The notes: a model not told the origin generated them from the sequence alone. DNA of 49,436 nucleotides from Bacteroidia bacterium (GCA_025358395.1 JANYJT010000004.1:1-49436), one strand, 5' to 3'. Counted from the first letter of the stretch, positions 32,389 through 41,593 are shown. Translations and numbers: made by a program.

Positions 32389-33222
32389 ATGCGACACCCT
32401 AAGGAATTTATCGGCGAGGCCCTGGGTACATTTTTACTGGTTCTATTCGGATGCGGATCGGTTGCCGTATCAGTATTGTTCAATGCTTACCAGGGTATCA
32501 TGCAAATAGCGCTTGCCTGGGGAATCGGTGTAACCCTTGCTATATACCTCACGCGTCATTTGTCGTGTGCTCACCTGAATCCTGCCGTAACGCTGGCCAT
32601 GGTCATCAGCAAACGGATGCAGGTTCGAAAAATGCCAGTGTACCTGTTAGCTCAATTCGCCGGAGCATTTCTGGCTGGATTGGCAATTTACATTTTATTT
32701 TCGCCTTCTATCACGGCCTTCGAAAGTACACACAATATCATTCGGGGGAGTGCAGAATCGGTACAAACTGCTAAAATGTTCGGGGAATATTATGCTATCT
32801 CCGGAAGTACAGCTGTAGTTTCATTGCCGCTTGCCATTGGGGCTGAAGCTTTTGGCACATTTCTACTGTTAATCATGATTTTCGCCCTCACTGAAGGATG
32901 TAATATTGGCCGTCCACACGATGCCATGGCCCCATTGTTTATCGGATTGACCGTTAGTTCAATTATTTGCCTCATTGCGCCATTGACTCAGGCAGGACTG
33001 AACCCTGCTCGTGATTTTGGTCCGAGGATGGTTGCCTGGATGGCTGGATGGGGAGCCGCTGCCTTTCCCGATCAAAGCGGAGGATTTTTCTTCGTTTACA
33101 TTTTAGGTCCAATGATTGGAGGAATACTTGCAGCACTATTCTTCGTGCATGTACTCGAACCGGCCATGAAACGTTCTTCGGTTCGGTGCGATTGCGAAAA
33201 TGACGAATCAATAAAAAAGTAA
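32389..33222 (+). CDS. MIP-family channel (aquaglyceroporin), arsenic-operon type
   Basis: This 277-residue protein starts at the ATG at 32389 (MRHPKEFIGEALG), 23 bases after the ArsR stop. An in-frame ATG at 32338 lies inside the ArsR gene and is rejected. The two NPA boxes are HLNPAVT and GLNPARD, within six hydrophobic helices. The C-terminal tail has KRSSVRCDCEND, with two Cys. MIP genes next to arsR encode AqpS-type channels that move arsenite or methylated arsenic. Glycerol transport is the alternative, but a separate glpF lies further along. The assigned role is inferred from the operon. Confidence 0.83.
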   Translation: MRHPKEFIGEALGTFLLVLFGCGSVAVSVLFNAYQGIMQIALAWGIGVTLAIYLTRHLSCAHLNPAVTLAMVISKRMQVRKMPVYLLAQFAGAFLAGLAIYILFSPSITAFESTHNIIRGSAESVQTAKMFGEYYAISGSTAVVSLPLAIGAEAFGTFLLLIMIFALTEGCNIGRPHDAMAPLFIGLTVSSIICLIAPLTQAGLNPARDFGPRMVAWMAGWGAAAFPDQSGGFFFVYILGPMIGGILAALFFVHVLEPAMKRSSVRCDCENDESIKK

Positions 33223-33239
33223 ATAAAGTTAAAGAAGAT

Positions 33240-34346
33240 ATGAAAACCACTCGACTTATTTTGGTTGGAGGATTCCTCGGTGCCGGAAAAACAACTTTGT
33301 TATGGGAAGCGGCCAGCCGGTTGATGAACGACGGTAAACGGATAGGACTCATCACGAACGATCAGACTACTGATCTGGTTGACACTGCATTACTTTTACG
33401 AAATGAGGTAAAAGTTGCTGAAGTAAGCGGCAGTTGTTTCTGCTGTAATTTCGACGGATTGATTGACGCGATGAAACAAGTTCGTGAAGGAGCCTGCGCG
33501 GATGTGATTATTGCAGAACCCGTTGGAAGTTGTACCGACCTATCAGCAACTATTCTCCAGCCACTCAAGGAGAATATGAAAAATGAACTATTGGTCAGCC
33601 CGCTTTCAGTCATGGCCGATCCTGCTCACCTCACTGATATTTTAAACGGTGGAACTGCCGGATTACATCCCAGTGCAGCCTATATTTTCAGAAAGCAATT
33701 GGAAGAAAGCGATATCATCCTCATTAGCAAAACTGACTTGCTTGAAAAGGATCAGCTGGTCTTGCTAAAAGAAAAGGTGAAGCTAAATTTCCCGGAGTCC
33801 GATGTCATGACTATAAGTGCAATAACCGGAGAAGGAATTGAAGAGTGGTTGAATGAAGTAATGAGCCGTACCGATGCAGGTATGCGATTGGCAGTAGTGG
33901 ATTACGATATCTATGCCGAAGGTGAAGCAGTTCTGGGTTGGTTAAACAGCCACATCGAATTGAGCGGAGAGATCACAAATTGGGATGCTTTTGCCTCAAA
34001 TTTATTGAAGGATTTAAGTCGGCAGTTTGACAAAATGAATGCTTCAGTTGGTCATGTTAAACTGATTCTTGAAGCCGGAGACAAATTCCTGACAGGAAAT
34101 CTAACGGGTCGGGGGGATACCTTGAACCTCCGCGGATCTGCCGGATCAAGTGCAAAAGCCCGTCTGACATTGAATGCCCGTGTTGAGATGAGCCCTGAAG
34201 TTTTGGAACAAATTGTTCGCCAAACACTCAGTGCCCTTGCAACAGAAAATCTAAACTTTAACATTGTTGCCTTGCGCTCACTGAGTCCCGGACGGCCAAA
34301 TCCAACATTCCGGTTTGACCGCATAGTATCAAATGAAGCTGACTGA
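33240..34346 (+). CDS. G3E GTPase (CobW/P47K-type) metallochaperone-like protein
   Basis: This 368-residue protein is a member of the G3E GTPase family. The P-loop GGFLGAGKTT is at residues 10-19, the CxCC metal-binding motif (CFCC) at C66, C68 and C69, and a base-recognition-like segment LISKTDLLEKDQ at about residues 160-171. Such proteins insert or transport metals using GTP, and the CxCC motif binds thiophilic metals such as Zn. It is the third gene of the arsR-MIP set, 17 bases after the MIP stop. I infer a part in metal or metalloid handling under ArsR control. The exact metal is unknown. Confidence 0.85.
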   Translation: MKTTRLILVGGFLGAGKTTLLWEAASRLMNDGKRIGLITNDQTTDLVDTALLLRNEVKVAEVSGSCFCCNFDGLIDAMKQVREGACADVIIAEPVGSCTDLSATILQPLKENMKNELLVSPLSVMADPAHLTDILNGGTAGLHPSAAYIFRKQLEESDIILISKTDLLEKDQLVLLKEKVKLNFPESDVMTISAITGEGIEEWLNEVMSRTDAGMRLAVVDYDIYAEGEAVLGWLNSHIELSGEITNWDAFASNLLKDLSRQFDKMNASVGHVKLILEAGDKFLTGNLTGRGDTLNLRGSAGSSAKARLTLNARVEMSPEVLEQIVRQTLSALATENLNFNIVALRSLSPGRPNPTFRFDRIVSNEAD

Positions 34347-34365
34347 AGACAATACCTGAATCTGA

Positions 34366-34575
34366 TTACTTCATTCTTTTGAATTCTATAAGTTCTTTTC
34401 CGCTGTCGCGGATTAATTCAATCGCCCATTTTGTGATGATGATTGAACTTATTATTCCACTGATAGCATCAAGCGAATAAAGGTTATAGTTCAGACCTAT
34501 TGTCAGGGTTTTAGATTCTCTACATGCATTTATTAAAAACAATAGCGTAATTATACAAATCCCTTTTTTACTCAT
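34366..34575 (-). pseudogene. Remnant of a cation diffusion facilitator (CDF/DmeF-like) transporter
   Basis: This 69-codon reading frame on the - strand ends in SLDAISGIISSIIITKWAIE then LIRDSGKELIEF, which closely resembles the last membrane helix of CDF efflux proteins (pattern WLDPVxGIVxxxxIxxWAxxLIRDSxxxLLD). The other five helices and the cytoplasmic domain are missing, and a TAA lies two codons upstream of the ATG. It is therefore a small fragment. It ends 20 bases from the ArsR-MIP-GTPase operon, in the opposite direction. An alternative is an unrelated small membrane protein, since the start looks like a signal sequence. Confidence 0.4.
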
Positions 34576-34759
34576 TTTGCTTTACTTATTTTTTTGTTCA
34601 AAATATATTGAAACGATTGGCGGCATCTCCATATTCAATGATTTTGTTGTCAGCAATTCTCCTAAGGAAGAAGTTAAGTGGCTTTTATTTTTAACCTTAA
34701 AAGTACACAATAAAGAATCAAAAAAAATTCTTCCCCTTCTTCCTCTCCCTAAAATGCCT

Positions 34760-34767
34760 TACCTTTG
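34760..34767 (+). promoter_or_regulatory. Bacteroidota -7 promoter element before the PIF1-like helicase
   Basis: TACCTTTG matches the TAnnTTTG -7 element of Bacteroidota sigma-ABfr promoters. It lies 15 bases before the ATG at 34782, with AAAGGAGA as a good ribosome site between them. A convincing TTG at -33 is not seen. The 206 bases from 34576 to 34781 contain nothing else I can assign. Confidence 0.55.
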
Positions 34768-34781
34768 TAGAAAGGAGACCC

Positions 34782-37274
34782 ATGAAAGATTCGAACACCC
34801 CGGCTTATCTCAGCAATCCGCAACTCGATCTGGCATTTGACTTTATTCAATATACCGGTCAAAACCTTTTCCTGACGGGGAAAGCGGGAACGGGCAAGAC
34901 CACTTTTCTCAAGAACCTTAAACTAAGATCTCCAAAACGAATGGTGGTCGTAGCGCCCACCGGAGTAGCCGCAATCAATGCCGGAGGGGTAACTATTCAC
35001 TCTTTCTTTCAGATCTCATTTGGTCCGCAGATTCCGCTTGATCCAGACAGGAATCAGTTTCCTGTAAAAACAGTTGGCAGTGAAGCGGCGGCAAGTATCA
35101 AGCGTTTCAGCAAGGAAAAGATCAACATTATCCGCAGCCTTGATTTGCTGGTCATTGATGAGATAAGCATGGTCAGGGCAGATGTGCTCGATGCCATCGA
35201 TGACGTCCTGCGTCGGTACCGCCTGCGCTACAGACCCTTTGGCGGTGTTCAGCTACTGATGATCGGAGATTTGCAACAGCTGGCTCCGATCGTGAAAGAC
35301 GACGAATGGGAGATACTAAAGCATTACTACGATACTTCATTTTTCTTCAGCAGCAGGGCACTGAAACAATCAACCTTCAAAGGCATCGAGCTGAAACATA
35401 TCTTCAGGCAGAGCGACCAGCATTTTATCGACCTGCTCAATAGCGTACGCGAAAATCGGTTAGATTCTGAAACCTTACAGATTCTGAACCGGCGATATCA
35501 ACCTGGATTTAACCCCGATGAGAAAGAAGGCTATATTACCCTGACAACCCATAACTACCAGTCTCAGCAGATCAACAGTTCAAAGTTGACTATGCTCAAA
35601 ACGGCTGCCACTATTTTCTCTGCCGAGGTTAAAGGCGAATTTCCTGAATTTTCGTATCCCACAGATCCCGAACTAGAGCTAAAAGTAGGTGCACAGGTGA
35701 TGTTTGTCAAAAACGAGCCTCCTCCGGAGAAACGGTTCTTCAATGGAAAGATTGGCAAAATTGTGGATATGGATGATGATCAGATCGAAGTTCAATGTCC
35801 CGGAGAGGAAAATACGATTCTCGTGGGAAGATTGGAGTGGGAAAATACCAAATACACACTCAACGAAGTTTCACAAGAAATTGAAGAAGAAGTTATCGGG
35901 ACCTTCAAACAATTTCCACTCAAACTGGCATGGGCCATTACGATCCACAAAAGTCAGGGCCTCACATTCGACAAGGCCATCATTGACGCCCGTGCATCAT
36001 TTGCCCACGGACAGGTGTACGTGGCGCTCAGCCGCTGCAAGACTTTTGAGGGGTTGGTACTTAGCACGCCGATTGCCATCCATAGTGTGAAGAATGATTC
36101 TACCGTCCTCCGGTTCAGCGAAGAGGTTGAGCAAAATCAGCCCGGACAAGCCGATTTGGAGCAATCCCGCAAGGAGTACCTGCAACAATTAATCAGTGAA
36201 CTATTTGATTTTAAGCCAACACTAAGGCAGATCCAGTACATTCAGCGGTTGTGGAGTGAGCATTCAGGACAGTTGCTTGGATCACTGAATTTTGTGTTGC
36301 GGGCCATGGTAGCGCCCTTGCAGAGCGACATGATTGAAGTGGCCGGTCGTTTCGGGAATCAGGTCAGACAATTGGTCTCCTCCGGTTCGAATCCGGAAGA
36401 AAATGAGCAATTGCAGGAGCGTATCAGGAAGGCAGCCGAGTTTTTCTATGTCAAACTGGAGCAGTTGCTGGAACAGCCCTTGTCAGAGGCATCCATAGAG
36501 ACGGACAACAAAGCGATACGTAAAAGCATTAACGAAGCAACCGACAAACTTATTAAAGAGATAAGAATCAAGAAAATATGTCTTAACCTTTGTAAGGGAG
36601 GGTTTAGCACCAAATCCTACCTTGAGACAAGATCAAAAGCGGCTATCGATGTGGAAGAAAGTGGCCGTAGTAGGAAGAAATCGGAGAGTCAGGTTGATTT
36701 CTCAGTGAACTCTGATTTTTATTCACAACTCAAGCGCTGGCGTTCCGAAAAGGCCGAACTCTTGCAGGTTGAGGTCGCCCGAATACTTGCACAGAAAACA
36801 CTGCTTGAAATTGTGCAAACCTTGCCCGTAACCGGGAAAGAGCTGAAAGCGGTAAAAGGAATGGGTGGAGTCCGTATGAAGCAGTTTGGCCGGGAGATTC
36901 TTGAAATGATCCTTGCCTATCGAGGTCAGAATGGAATGGAGATTCCTGCGGAAGCCGAAAGGGAAGCTGAAAGGGCAGGTCTTGACTCCAGACAGCTTAG
37001 TTATGATTTCTTTAGAAATGGACTCACCATTCCTGAAATTGCCCGCGGCAGACAGATGGCTGTATCAACAATTGAATCCCATCTCTTGAGTTATGTCGCA
37101 AGTGGCGAAATCTCCATCGACCGTCTGGTCGACAAACGAAAAGTGAAGGCCATCGAGGAGTGTATCGAACTCAACAACTTCAGGCAGCTTAGTGATCTGA
37201 AAGCCAAATTGGGCGATGCATACAGCTATGCAGAGATTAGATTTGTACTTAAGCACCTTGAAATTAACAATTAA
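34782..37274 (+). CDS. PIF1-like DNA helicase with HRDC and HTH tail domains
   Basis: This 830-residue superfamily 1B helicase has Walker A GKAGTGKTT at residues 33-41 and Walker B LLVIDEISM at 122-130. The motif HSFFQISFG and the later WAITIHKSQGLTFDKAI and YVALSRC match PIF1 motifs. After the helicase core (to about residue 435) comes a helical region, then an HRDC-like domain (about 645-720, LKRWRSEKAELLQVEVARIL) and a helix-turn-helix tail (about 735-800, LTIPEIARGRQMAVSTIESH). It would unwind 5'-to-3' DNA in replication or repair. The gene starts 15 bases after a TACCTTTG element and has a good ribosome site. Confidence 0.92.
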   Translation: MKDSNTPAYLSNPQLDLAFDFIQYTGQNLFLTGKAGTGKTTFLKNLKLRSPKRMVVVAPTGVAAINAGGVTIHSFFQISFGPQIPLDPDRNQFPVKTVGSEAAASIKRFSKEKINIIRSLDLLVIDEISMVRADVLDAIDDVLRRYRLRYRPFGGVQLLMIGDLQQLAPIVKDDEWEILKHYYDTSFFFSSRALKQSTFKGIELKHIFRQSDQHFIDLLNSVRENRLDSETLQILNRRYQPGFNPDEKEGYITLTTHNYQSQQINSSKLTMLKTAATIFSAEVKGEFPEFSYPTDPELELKVGAQVMFVKNEPPPEKRFFNGKIGKIVDMDDDQIEVQCPGEENTILVGRLEWENTKYTLNEVSQEIEEEVIGTFKQFPLKLAWAITIHKSQGLTFDKAIIDARASFAHGQVYVALSRCKTFEGLVLSTPIAIHSVKNDSTVLRFSEEVEQNQPGQADLEQSRKEYLQQLISELFDFKPTLRQIQYIQRLWSEHSGQLLGSLNFVLRAMVAPLQSDMIEVAGRFGNQVRQLVSSGSNPEENEQLQERIRKAAEFFYVKLEQLLEQPLSEASIETDNKAIRKSINEATDKLIKEIRIKKICLNLCKGGFSTKSYLETRSKAAIDVEESGRSRKKSESQVDFSVNSDFYSQLKRWRSEKAELLQVEVARILAQKTLLEIVQTLPVTGKELKAVKGMGGVRMKQFGREILEMILAYRGQNGMEIPAEAEREAERAGLDSRQLSYDFFRNGLTIPEIARGRQMAVSTIESHLLSYVASGEISIDRLVDKRKVKAIEECIELNNFRQLSDLKAKLGDAYSYAEIRFVLKHLEINN

Positions 37275-37350
37275 TCCTGCGCAGATTTCGTTCCTTCGGG
37301 CTATGTCCTTAAGTTAAGAAAATTAGTTTTATAATTCGCATATAATCAGT

Positions 37351-37534
37351 AGATTGCATCGTCGTTCCTCCTCGCAATGACGGTATGCTGTTGATTTTGT
37401 AAGGGTGGAGAGAAGGAGGCGGGTCATCAGTTTTCGGTAATAGCAGAATCGCTGCCCGCCTCCTTCTCTCCACCCTCACCTCTAAAAAAATGATACGTCA
37501 TTGCGAACACGAGGAACGAAGTGTGAAGCAATCT
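37351..37534. repeat. Nested palindromic element with a 22-bp stem and ISR-like outer arms
   Basis: The 471-base gap between the helicase and glpK contains no gene. Outer arms at 37351-37382 (AGATTGCATCGTCGTTCC and TCGCAATGACG) and 37496-37534 (CGTCATTGCGA, then GAGGAACGAAG and GCAATCT) are inverted to each other. They resemble the CGTCATTGCGAGGAACG-type dispersed repeat of many bacterial genomes. Inside them is a further perfect 22-bp inverted repeat (37402-37423 with 37455-37476), GC-rich and purine/pyrimidine-asymmetric, with a 31-base loop. It is a likely mobile or transcription-ending element. Confidence 0.8.
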
Positions 37535-37631
37535 GTTGAGAGTCGCATAAATTTTTCTTAGCTTAATGACATTGCTCGTCAGGGCGAAATATTTGATAAA
37601 ATAGAAATTGCAGCTTTCAATAATTTCCCTC

Positions 37632-37663
37632 TTGTTGTATTTCTGCAAAAATTCGTAATTTGC
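37632..37663 (+). promoter_or_regulatory. Candidate Bacteroidota promoter upstream of glpK
   Basis: A TTG at 37632 or 37635 and TAATTTGC at 37656-37663 approximate the TTG...TAnnTTTG promoter with 18-21 bases between them. The -7 element is one base short of consensus. The glpK ATG lies about 83 bases downstream, leaving a long leader. I see no other good match in this gap. Confidence 0.35.
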
Positions 37664-37745
37664 ACCTAATTCAAACAAACTATTTGGCTGAGTTAGGATG
37701 ATACAGCCCCCTTTTGTCCTTTCCAGTTCAATTTAATACCATTTT

Positions 37746-39239
37746 ATGAAGAAATACATCCTGGCATTCGATCAGGGCACAACCAGTTCACGTGCCATTG
37801 TTTTCGATCACGATGGATTACCCGTAGCTACAGCACAAAAAGAATTTACACAAATTTACCCAAAGCCCGGCTGGGTTGAGCACGATCCGGATGAGATATG
37901 GTCTACACAGGCGGCTGTTGGCATGGAAGCCATCTTCAGGGCAGGTGTCAGCGTGCATCAGACCGTCGCGATTGGGATCACCAACCAGCGTGAGACAACT
38001 GTCGTATGGGATAAGAAAACCGGGCGACCTGTTTACAATGCGATCGTTTGGCAGGATCGGCGAACAGCTGATTTTTGTGACCATCTGAAAAAAGAGGGAC
38101 TTGGGCAGATGATCATTGATAAAACCGGATTGATTCCCGATGCCTACTTTTCGGCCACCAAAATAAAATGGATTCTGGATAACGTGGTTGGTGCCCGCAA
38201 AATGGCAGTTAAGGGCCGACTGGCTTTTGGCACCATCGACAGTTGGCTGATCTGGAACCTGACCCATGGAAAATTGCATGTCACGGATGTCTCAAACGCA
38301 TCACGGACGATGCTGTATAATATCCATACGCTTGAGTGGGACAAAGAGCTGCTTGATCTTTTCGAAATACCTGTAGCCATGCTTCCTGAAGTAAGATCTT
38401 CGAGCGAAGTTTATGGCAAAACCGCTGATCCATTTCCTTCCCCAATTCCGATCTCTGGAATTGCAGGGGATCAGCAGGCAGCCCTTTTCGGTCAGATGTG
38501 CATCGAGCCCGGGATGGTAAAAAATACCTACGGAACAGGCTGTTTCATGATGATGAACATTGGCGACAAGCCCATTGAATCGAAAAGCCAACTGCTCACT
38601 ACAGTAGCCTGGAAAATAGGAAATGAGGTTACCTATGCGCTCGAAGGAAGTATTTTCATTGGGGGAGCAGTGGTTCAGTGGCTTCGCGACAGTCTTGGCA
38701 TTATCGTGCAATCCAACGATGTTGAAAAATTGGCGGCCAAAGTAAAAGATAGTGAAGGGGTCTATTTTGTGCCTGCCTTCGCCGGGTTAGGTGCACCTTA
38801 TTGGGATCAGCACGCCCGGGGTACCCTGACCGGAATTACACGCGGTTCGACTGATGCCCACATAGCGCGTGCAGCAATTGACAGCATTGCCTATCAAACC
38901 TATGATGTGCTTCTTGCCATGCAGAAAGATTCAGATGTTACCATCAGAGAGCTGAGAGTGGATGGTGGGGCTACAGTCAACAACGGATTGCTGCAATTTC
39001 AGGCAGATCTCTTGCAGTCCAATGTGGTGCGTCCCAAGATCACGGAGACTACTGCTTTGGGTGCAGCCTATCTTGCCGGACTGGCAGTTGGTTATTGGTC
39101 TGATATTCATGATATCCGTCAACAATGGCAACTCGACCGGACTTTCTCGCCGAAAATCCCTGAGAGTGAAACCACCAATCTCATTAAGGGATGGCATAGG
39201 GCCGTGAGGGCAGCGATCGCCTGGGCGGCGGAGGAATGA
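37746..39239 (+). CDS. glpK: Glycerol kinase
   Basis: This 497-residue protein is a full-length glycerol kinase of the FGGY family. It phosphorylates glycerol with ATP to glycerol 3-phosphate in the cytoplasm. The phosphate-binding start [18 protein letters not shown] (residues 4-21), the [14 protein letters not shown] segment near 78-91, the [12 protein letters not shown] segment and the C-terminal [18 protein letters not shown] are all conserved. The glycerol channel follows, separated only by a 150-base palindromic repeat that begins at the stop codon. Together they form a glycerol uptake unit. Confidence is very high. Confidence 0.97.
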   Translation: MKKYILAFDQGTTSSRAIVFDHDGLPVATAQKEFTQIYPKPGWVEHDPDEIWSTQAAVGMEAIFRAGVSVHQTVAIGITNQRETTVVWDKKTGRPVYNAIVWQDRRTADFCDHLKKEGLGQMIIDKTGLIPDAYFSATKIKWILDNVVGARKMAVKGRLAFGTIDSWLIWNLTHGKLHVTDVSNASRTMLYNIHTLEWDKELLDLFEIPVAMLPEVRSSSEVYGKTADPFPSPIPISGIAGDQQAALFGQMCIEPGMVKNTYGTGCFMMMNIGDKPIESKSQLLTTVAWKIGNEVTYALEGSIFIGGAVVQWLRDSLGIIVQSNDVEKLAAKVKDSEGVYFVPAFAGLGAPYWDQHARGTLTGITRGSTDAHIARAAIDSIAYQTYDVLLAMQKDSDVTIRELRVDGGATVNNGLLQFQADLLQSNVVRPKITETTALGAAYLAGLAVGYWSDIHDIRQQWQLDRTFSPKIPESETTNLIKGWHRAVRAAIAWAAEE

Positions 39240-39389
39240 GTACTTCGAGTACTTAGAATACTTAAAGTATTTAGAGTTATGGACTCCGTTCTTTAACTTT
39301 AAGTACTCCACACTCCAAGTACTTTGAATACCAGGACTCCGTTCTTTAACTTTAAGTACTCCACACTCTAAGTACTCTAAGTACTTTTC
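39238..39389. repeat. Palindromic element B with an internal tandem duplication, between glpK and glpF
   Basis: The element begins within the glpK stop codon. It consists of AGTACTTAGA-type left arms, a GTTATGGACTCCG core at 39276-39288, and right arms (CTAAGTACTCTAAGTAC) at the end. A unit beginning GGACTCCGTTCTTTAAC is duplicated at 39281 and 39334, which suggests slippage or recombination. It is related to element A at 26511-26611. It might dampen or uncouple glpF expression from glpK. Confidence 0.85.
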
Positions 39390-39421
39390 TATTAAAAACA
39401 CAAATTAAACTTTATTACAAT

Positions 39422-40135
39422 ATGCATCCTTTCTTTGGAGAATTTTTCGGAACTGCCATCATCCTTTTATTGGGTGGGGGAGTGGTGGCCAATGTCGCTC
39501 TTGACAAGACCAATGGTCATAAAAGTGGTTGGATCGTCATCACCTTTGGCTGGGCCATAGGAGTCTTTACGGGAGTTTTGTTTGCAGCACCGATCAGCGG
39601 GGCGCATCTCAATCCGGCTGTTACACTGGCATTGGTACTGGCAGATAAGTTTTCTGCTTCTCTCATGCCAATGTACTTTACAGCTCAACTACTTGGAGCA
39701 ATGTTTGGAGCCGGGCTCGTGTGGCTGGCCTATAAAAAACATTTTGATGCCACCATTGATGGCAACACCAAACTTGGTGTTTTCTGCACGGCTCCCAGTA
39801 TAAGAAGTTATTGGTACAATGTGTTGACCGAATTAATCGGTACACACATGCTCACCATGGCCGTTCTATATATGGCAGTTCCTGAAGTGGGCCTTGGAGC
39901 CCTAAATGCACTGCCAATAGCCCTGGTCGTGTTGGGAATTGGCCTTTCTCTCGGAGGTCCAACGGGATATGCTATCAACCCGGCCCGTGACCTTGGACCG
40001 CGTATGATGCACTATTTTCTTCCCATCCCCAACAAGCGCGACAGCGATTGGAAGTATGCCTGGGTGCCTATCCTGGGACCGATGCTTGGGGCGGTTTCGG
40101 CTGCAGGGCTGTTCCTGATACTCAAAAGCTTTTAA
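39422..40135 (+). CDS. glpF: Glycerol uptake facilitator (MIP family)
   Basis: This 237-residue aquaglyceroporin lets glycerol enter the cell by facilitated diffusion. The two NPA boxes are AHLNPAVTLAL (about residues 60-70) and AINPARDLGPR (about 186-196), separated by the usual six hydrophobic helices. The start MHPFFGEFFGTAIILLLGGG is typical for GlpF-like proteins in Bacteroidota. It is the last gene of the glycerol unit and converges on the fucosidase gene, with an inverted repeat between. It differs from the other MIP protein (32389-33222) in lacking the Cys tail. Confidence 0.93.
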   Translation: MHPFFGEFFGTAIILLLGGGVVANVALDKTNGHKSGWIVITFGWAIGVFTGVLFAAPISGAHLNPAVTLALVLADKFSASLMPMYFTAQLLGAMFGAGLVWLAYKKHFDATIDGNTKLGVFCTAPSIRSYWYNVLTELIGTHMLTMAVLYMAVPEVGLGALNALPIALVVLGIGLSLGGPTGYAINPARDLGPRMMHYFLPIPNKRDSDWKYAWVPILGPMLGAVSAAGLFLILKSF

Positions 40136-40139
40136 GGAG

Positions 40140-40230
40140 AAGTGACTAAAATGAACTAAAGTGACTAAATACTTACGGGTCGAGCATGAATTGTTCGGAG
40201 TCCATAACTTTAGTCACTTTAGTAACTTCT
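40140..40230. repeat. Palindromic element C between convergent genes
   Basis: ACTAAAGTGACTAAA at 40155-40169 and its reverse complement at 40209-40223 form perfect 15-bp arms. The intervening segment carries CGGAGTCCATAAC at 40196-40208, which is the reverse complement of the GTTATGGACTCCG core of elements A and B. It separates glpF from the convergent fucosidase gene and would serve as a terminator for both. Confidence 0.8.
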
Positions 40231-40231
40231 T

Positions 40232-41593
40232 TTACTTCAAAATCACCTCAATCACCGGAATCTCCATCGGTGGTTTCAATACCGGAAGCTGCAGGTTAAC
40301 AGATTGGCTCTCTTCATCTTTGCCTGTACGGTACTTGACTTCTGAAGCGTCGTGTAAGAACTGGACATACCTGATCTTGTCGGCCATGTTCTTCATCTTC
40401 AAATTTCCCATCGGATAAGCAAGCAGGTGAATGTACAATCTTTTTGTTTTGGCATTGTAAGTGAGAAGGGTGTTGTCAGGAGCAACAAACTCCGCCGGCG
40501 CTTCAGTGCATCCATAGATAGAGCGATTGTTGTATTTCATCCATTCACCCATGGCTTTCAGGCGATCTTGCGCGCGGAAGTCAAAGAGACCGCGGCCGGT
40601 TGGACCAACGTTCAGCAATAAATTTCCGCCTTTGCTGACCGACTCGATCAACAGCTCAAGAAGCTGTGCAGGATTCTTCCAACTTGTCTCATCACGGTAG
40701 TAACCCCATGATCCGGAGAAGGTCTGACAGGTTTCCCAGTATACTTTCTGACCATTACGTTCAGGCCATTTCTCAACTTTATATTGCTCAGGAGATTCAA
40801 AATCCCAGCCGTAATCTTTGTCTTTCAGATCCAACCTGTCATCGACGATGATGTTGGGTTGAAGTTGACGGACCATTTTGAGCAAATCCTCAGAGCCCCA
40901 ATCTTCCCGACCTTTTCCGTTTTTGCCCGGGAAGGAGAAGTCGAACCAGATCACATCAATCTGACCATAGTTGGTAAGGAGCTCGCGAACCTGATTTTTG
41001 AGGTATTCGCGGTATTTCGCCATGTCTTTGCCTTTGTTTAGCCTGGCATAAGCAGAATCAGATTCCTGTCGTTGCGGATGCACCCTGTCGATGGTGTAAT
41101 CAGGGTGGTGCCAGTCGATCAGCGAATAGTAAAAGCCAACTTTTAACCCTTCTCCTCTGAGAGCTTCCACATATTCCTTGACAACATCTCTGCCAAATTT
41201 GGTATTCGTTGATTTGTAATCAGTGAATTTAGAATCAAAATTACAGAACCCTTCATGGTGCTTTGCAGTTAGTACCACATATTTCATTCCTGCCTCTTTA
41301 GCCATGCGCGCCCACTCTTTTGGGTTGTAGAGATCGGGATTGTACTCTTCGAAGTATTTCTGATACTGCTCGTTGGTCATTTTTTCCTGGTTCTTTACCC
41401 ATTCGTGACGGGCAGGAAGCGCATATAATCCCCAGTGGATGAACATACCAAACCGGGCATCCGTCCACCAGCCCATCCGCTTGGATTTCTGTTCAGGGGT
41501 CTCTTTTTTGTAATCAATCTGGGCGACAGATTGAGTTCCAATAAAAGCCAGTAACAACAGACTTACTAATCTGATTTTAAAACTGTTTTTCAT
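40232..41593 (-). CDS. Secreted GH29 alpha-L-fucosidase
   Basis: This 453-residue protein has an N-terminal signal peptide (about residues 1-24, SLLLLAFIGTQSVAQ). The mature part has the GH29 opening WWTDARFGMFIHWGLYALPA and the HHEGF motif near residue 112. The nucleophile region IDVIWFDF places the catalytic Asp at D218. The acid/base Glu is less conserved in this family and is not assigned here. It removes alpha-L-fucose from glycans in the periplasm or outside the cell. It lies next to the decayed GH38 alpha-mannosidase, which suggests an old glycan-degradation locus. Confidence 0.92.
   Translation of the reverse strand: MKNSFKIRLVSLLLLAFIGTQSVAQIDYKKETPEQKSKRMGWWTDARFGMFIHWGLYALPARHEWVKNQEKMTNEQYQKYFEEYNPDLYNPKEWARMAKEAGMKYVVLTAKHHEGFCNFDSKFTDYKSTNTKFGRDVVKEYVEALRGEGLKVGFYYSLIDWHHPDYTIDRVHPQRQESDSAYARLNKGKDMAKYREYLKNQVRELLTNYGQIDVIWFDFSFPGKNGKGREDWGSEDLLKMVRQLQPNIIVDDRLDLKDKDYGWDFESPEQYKVEKWPERNGQKVYWETCQTFSGSWGYYRDETSWKNPAQLLELLIESVSKGGNLLLNVGPTGRGLFDFRAQDRLKAMGEWMKYNNRSIYGCTEAPAEFVAPDNTLLTYNAKTKRLYIHLLAYPMGNLKMKNMADKIRYVQFLHDASEVKYRTGKDEESQSVNLQLPVLKPPMEIPVIEVILK

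Noticed and set aside
37402..37476. 22-bp hairpin as a small RNA gene or riboswitch for glpK
   Set aside because: It lies inside a dispersed-repeat palindrome and about 270 bases from glpK. No conserved riboswitch core was seen.
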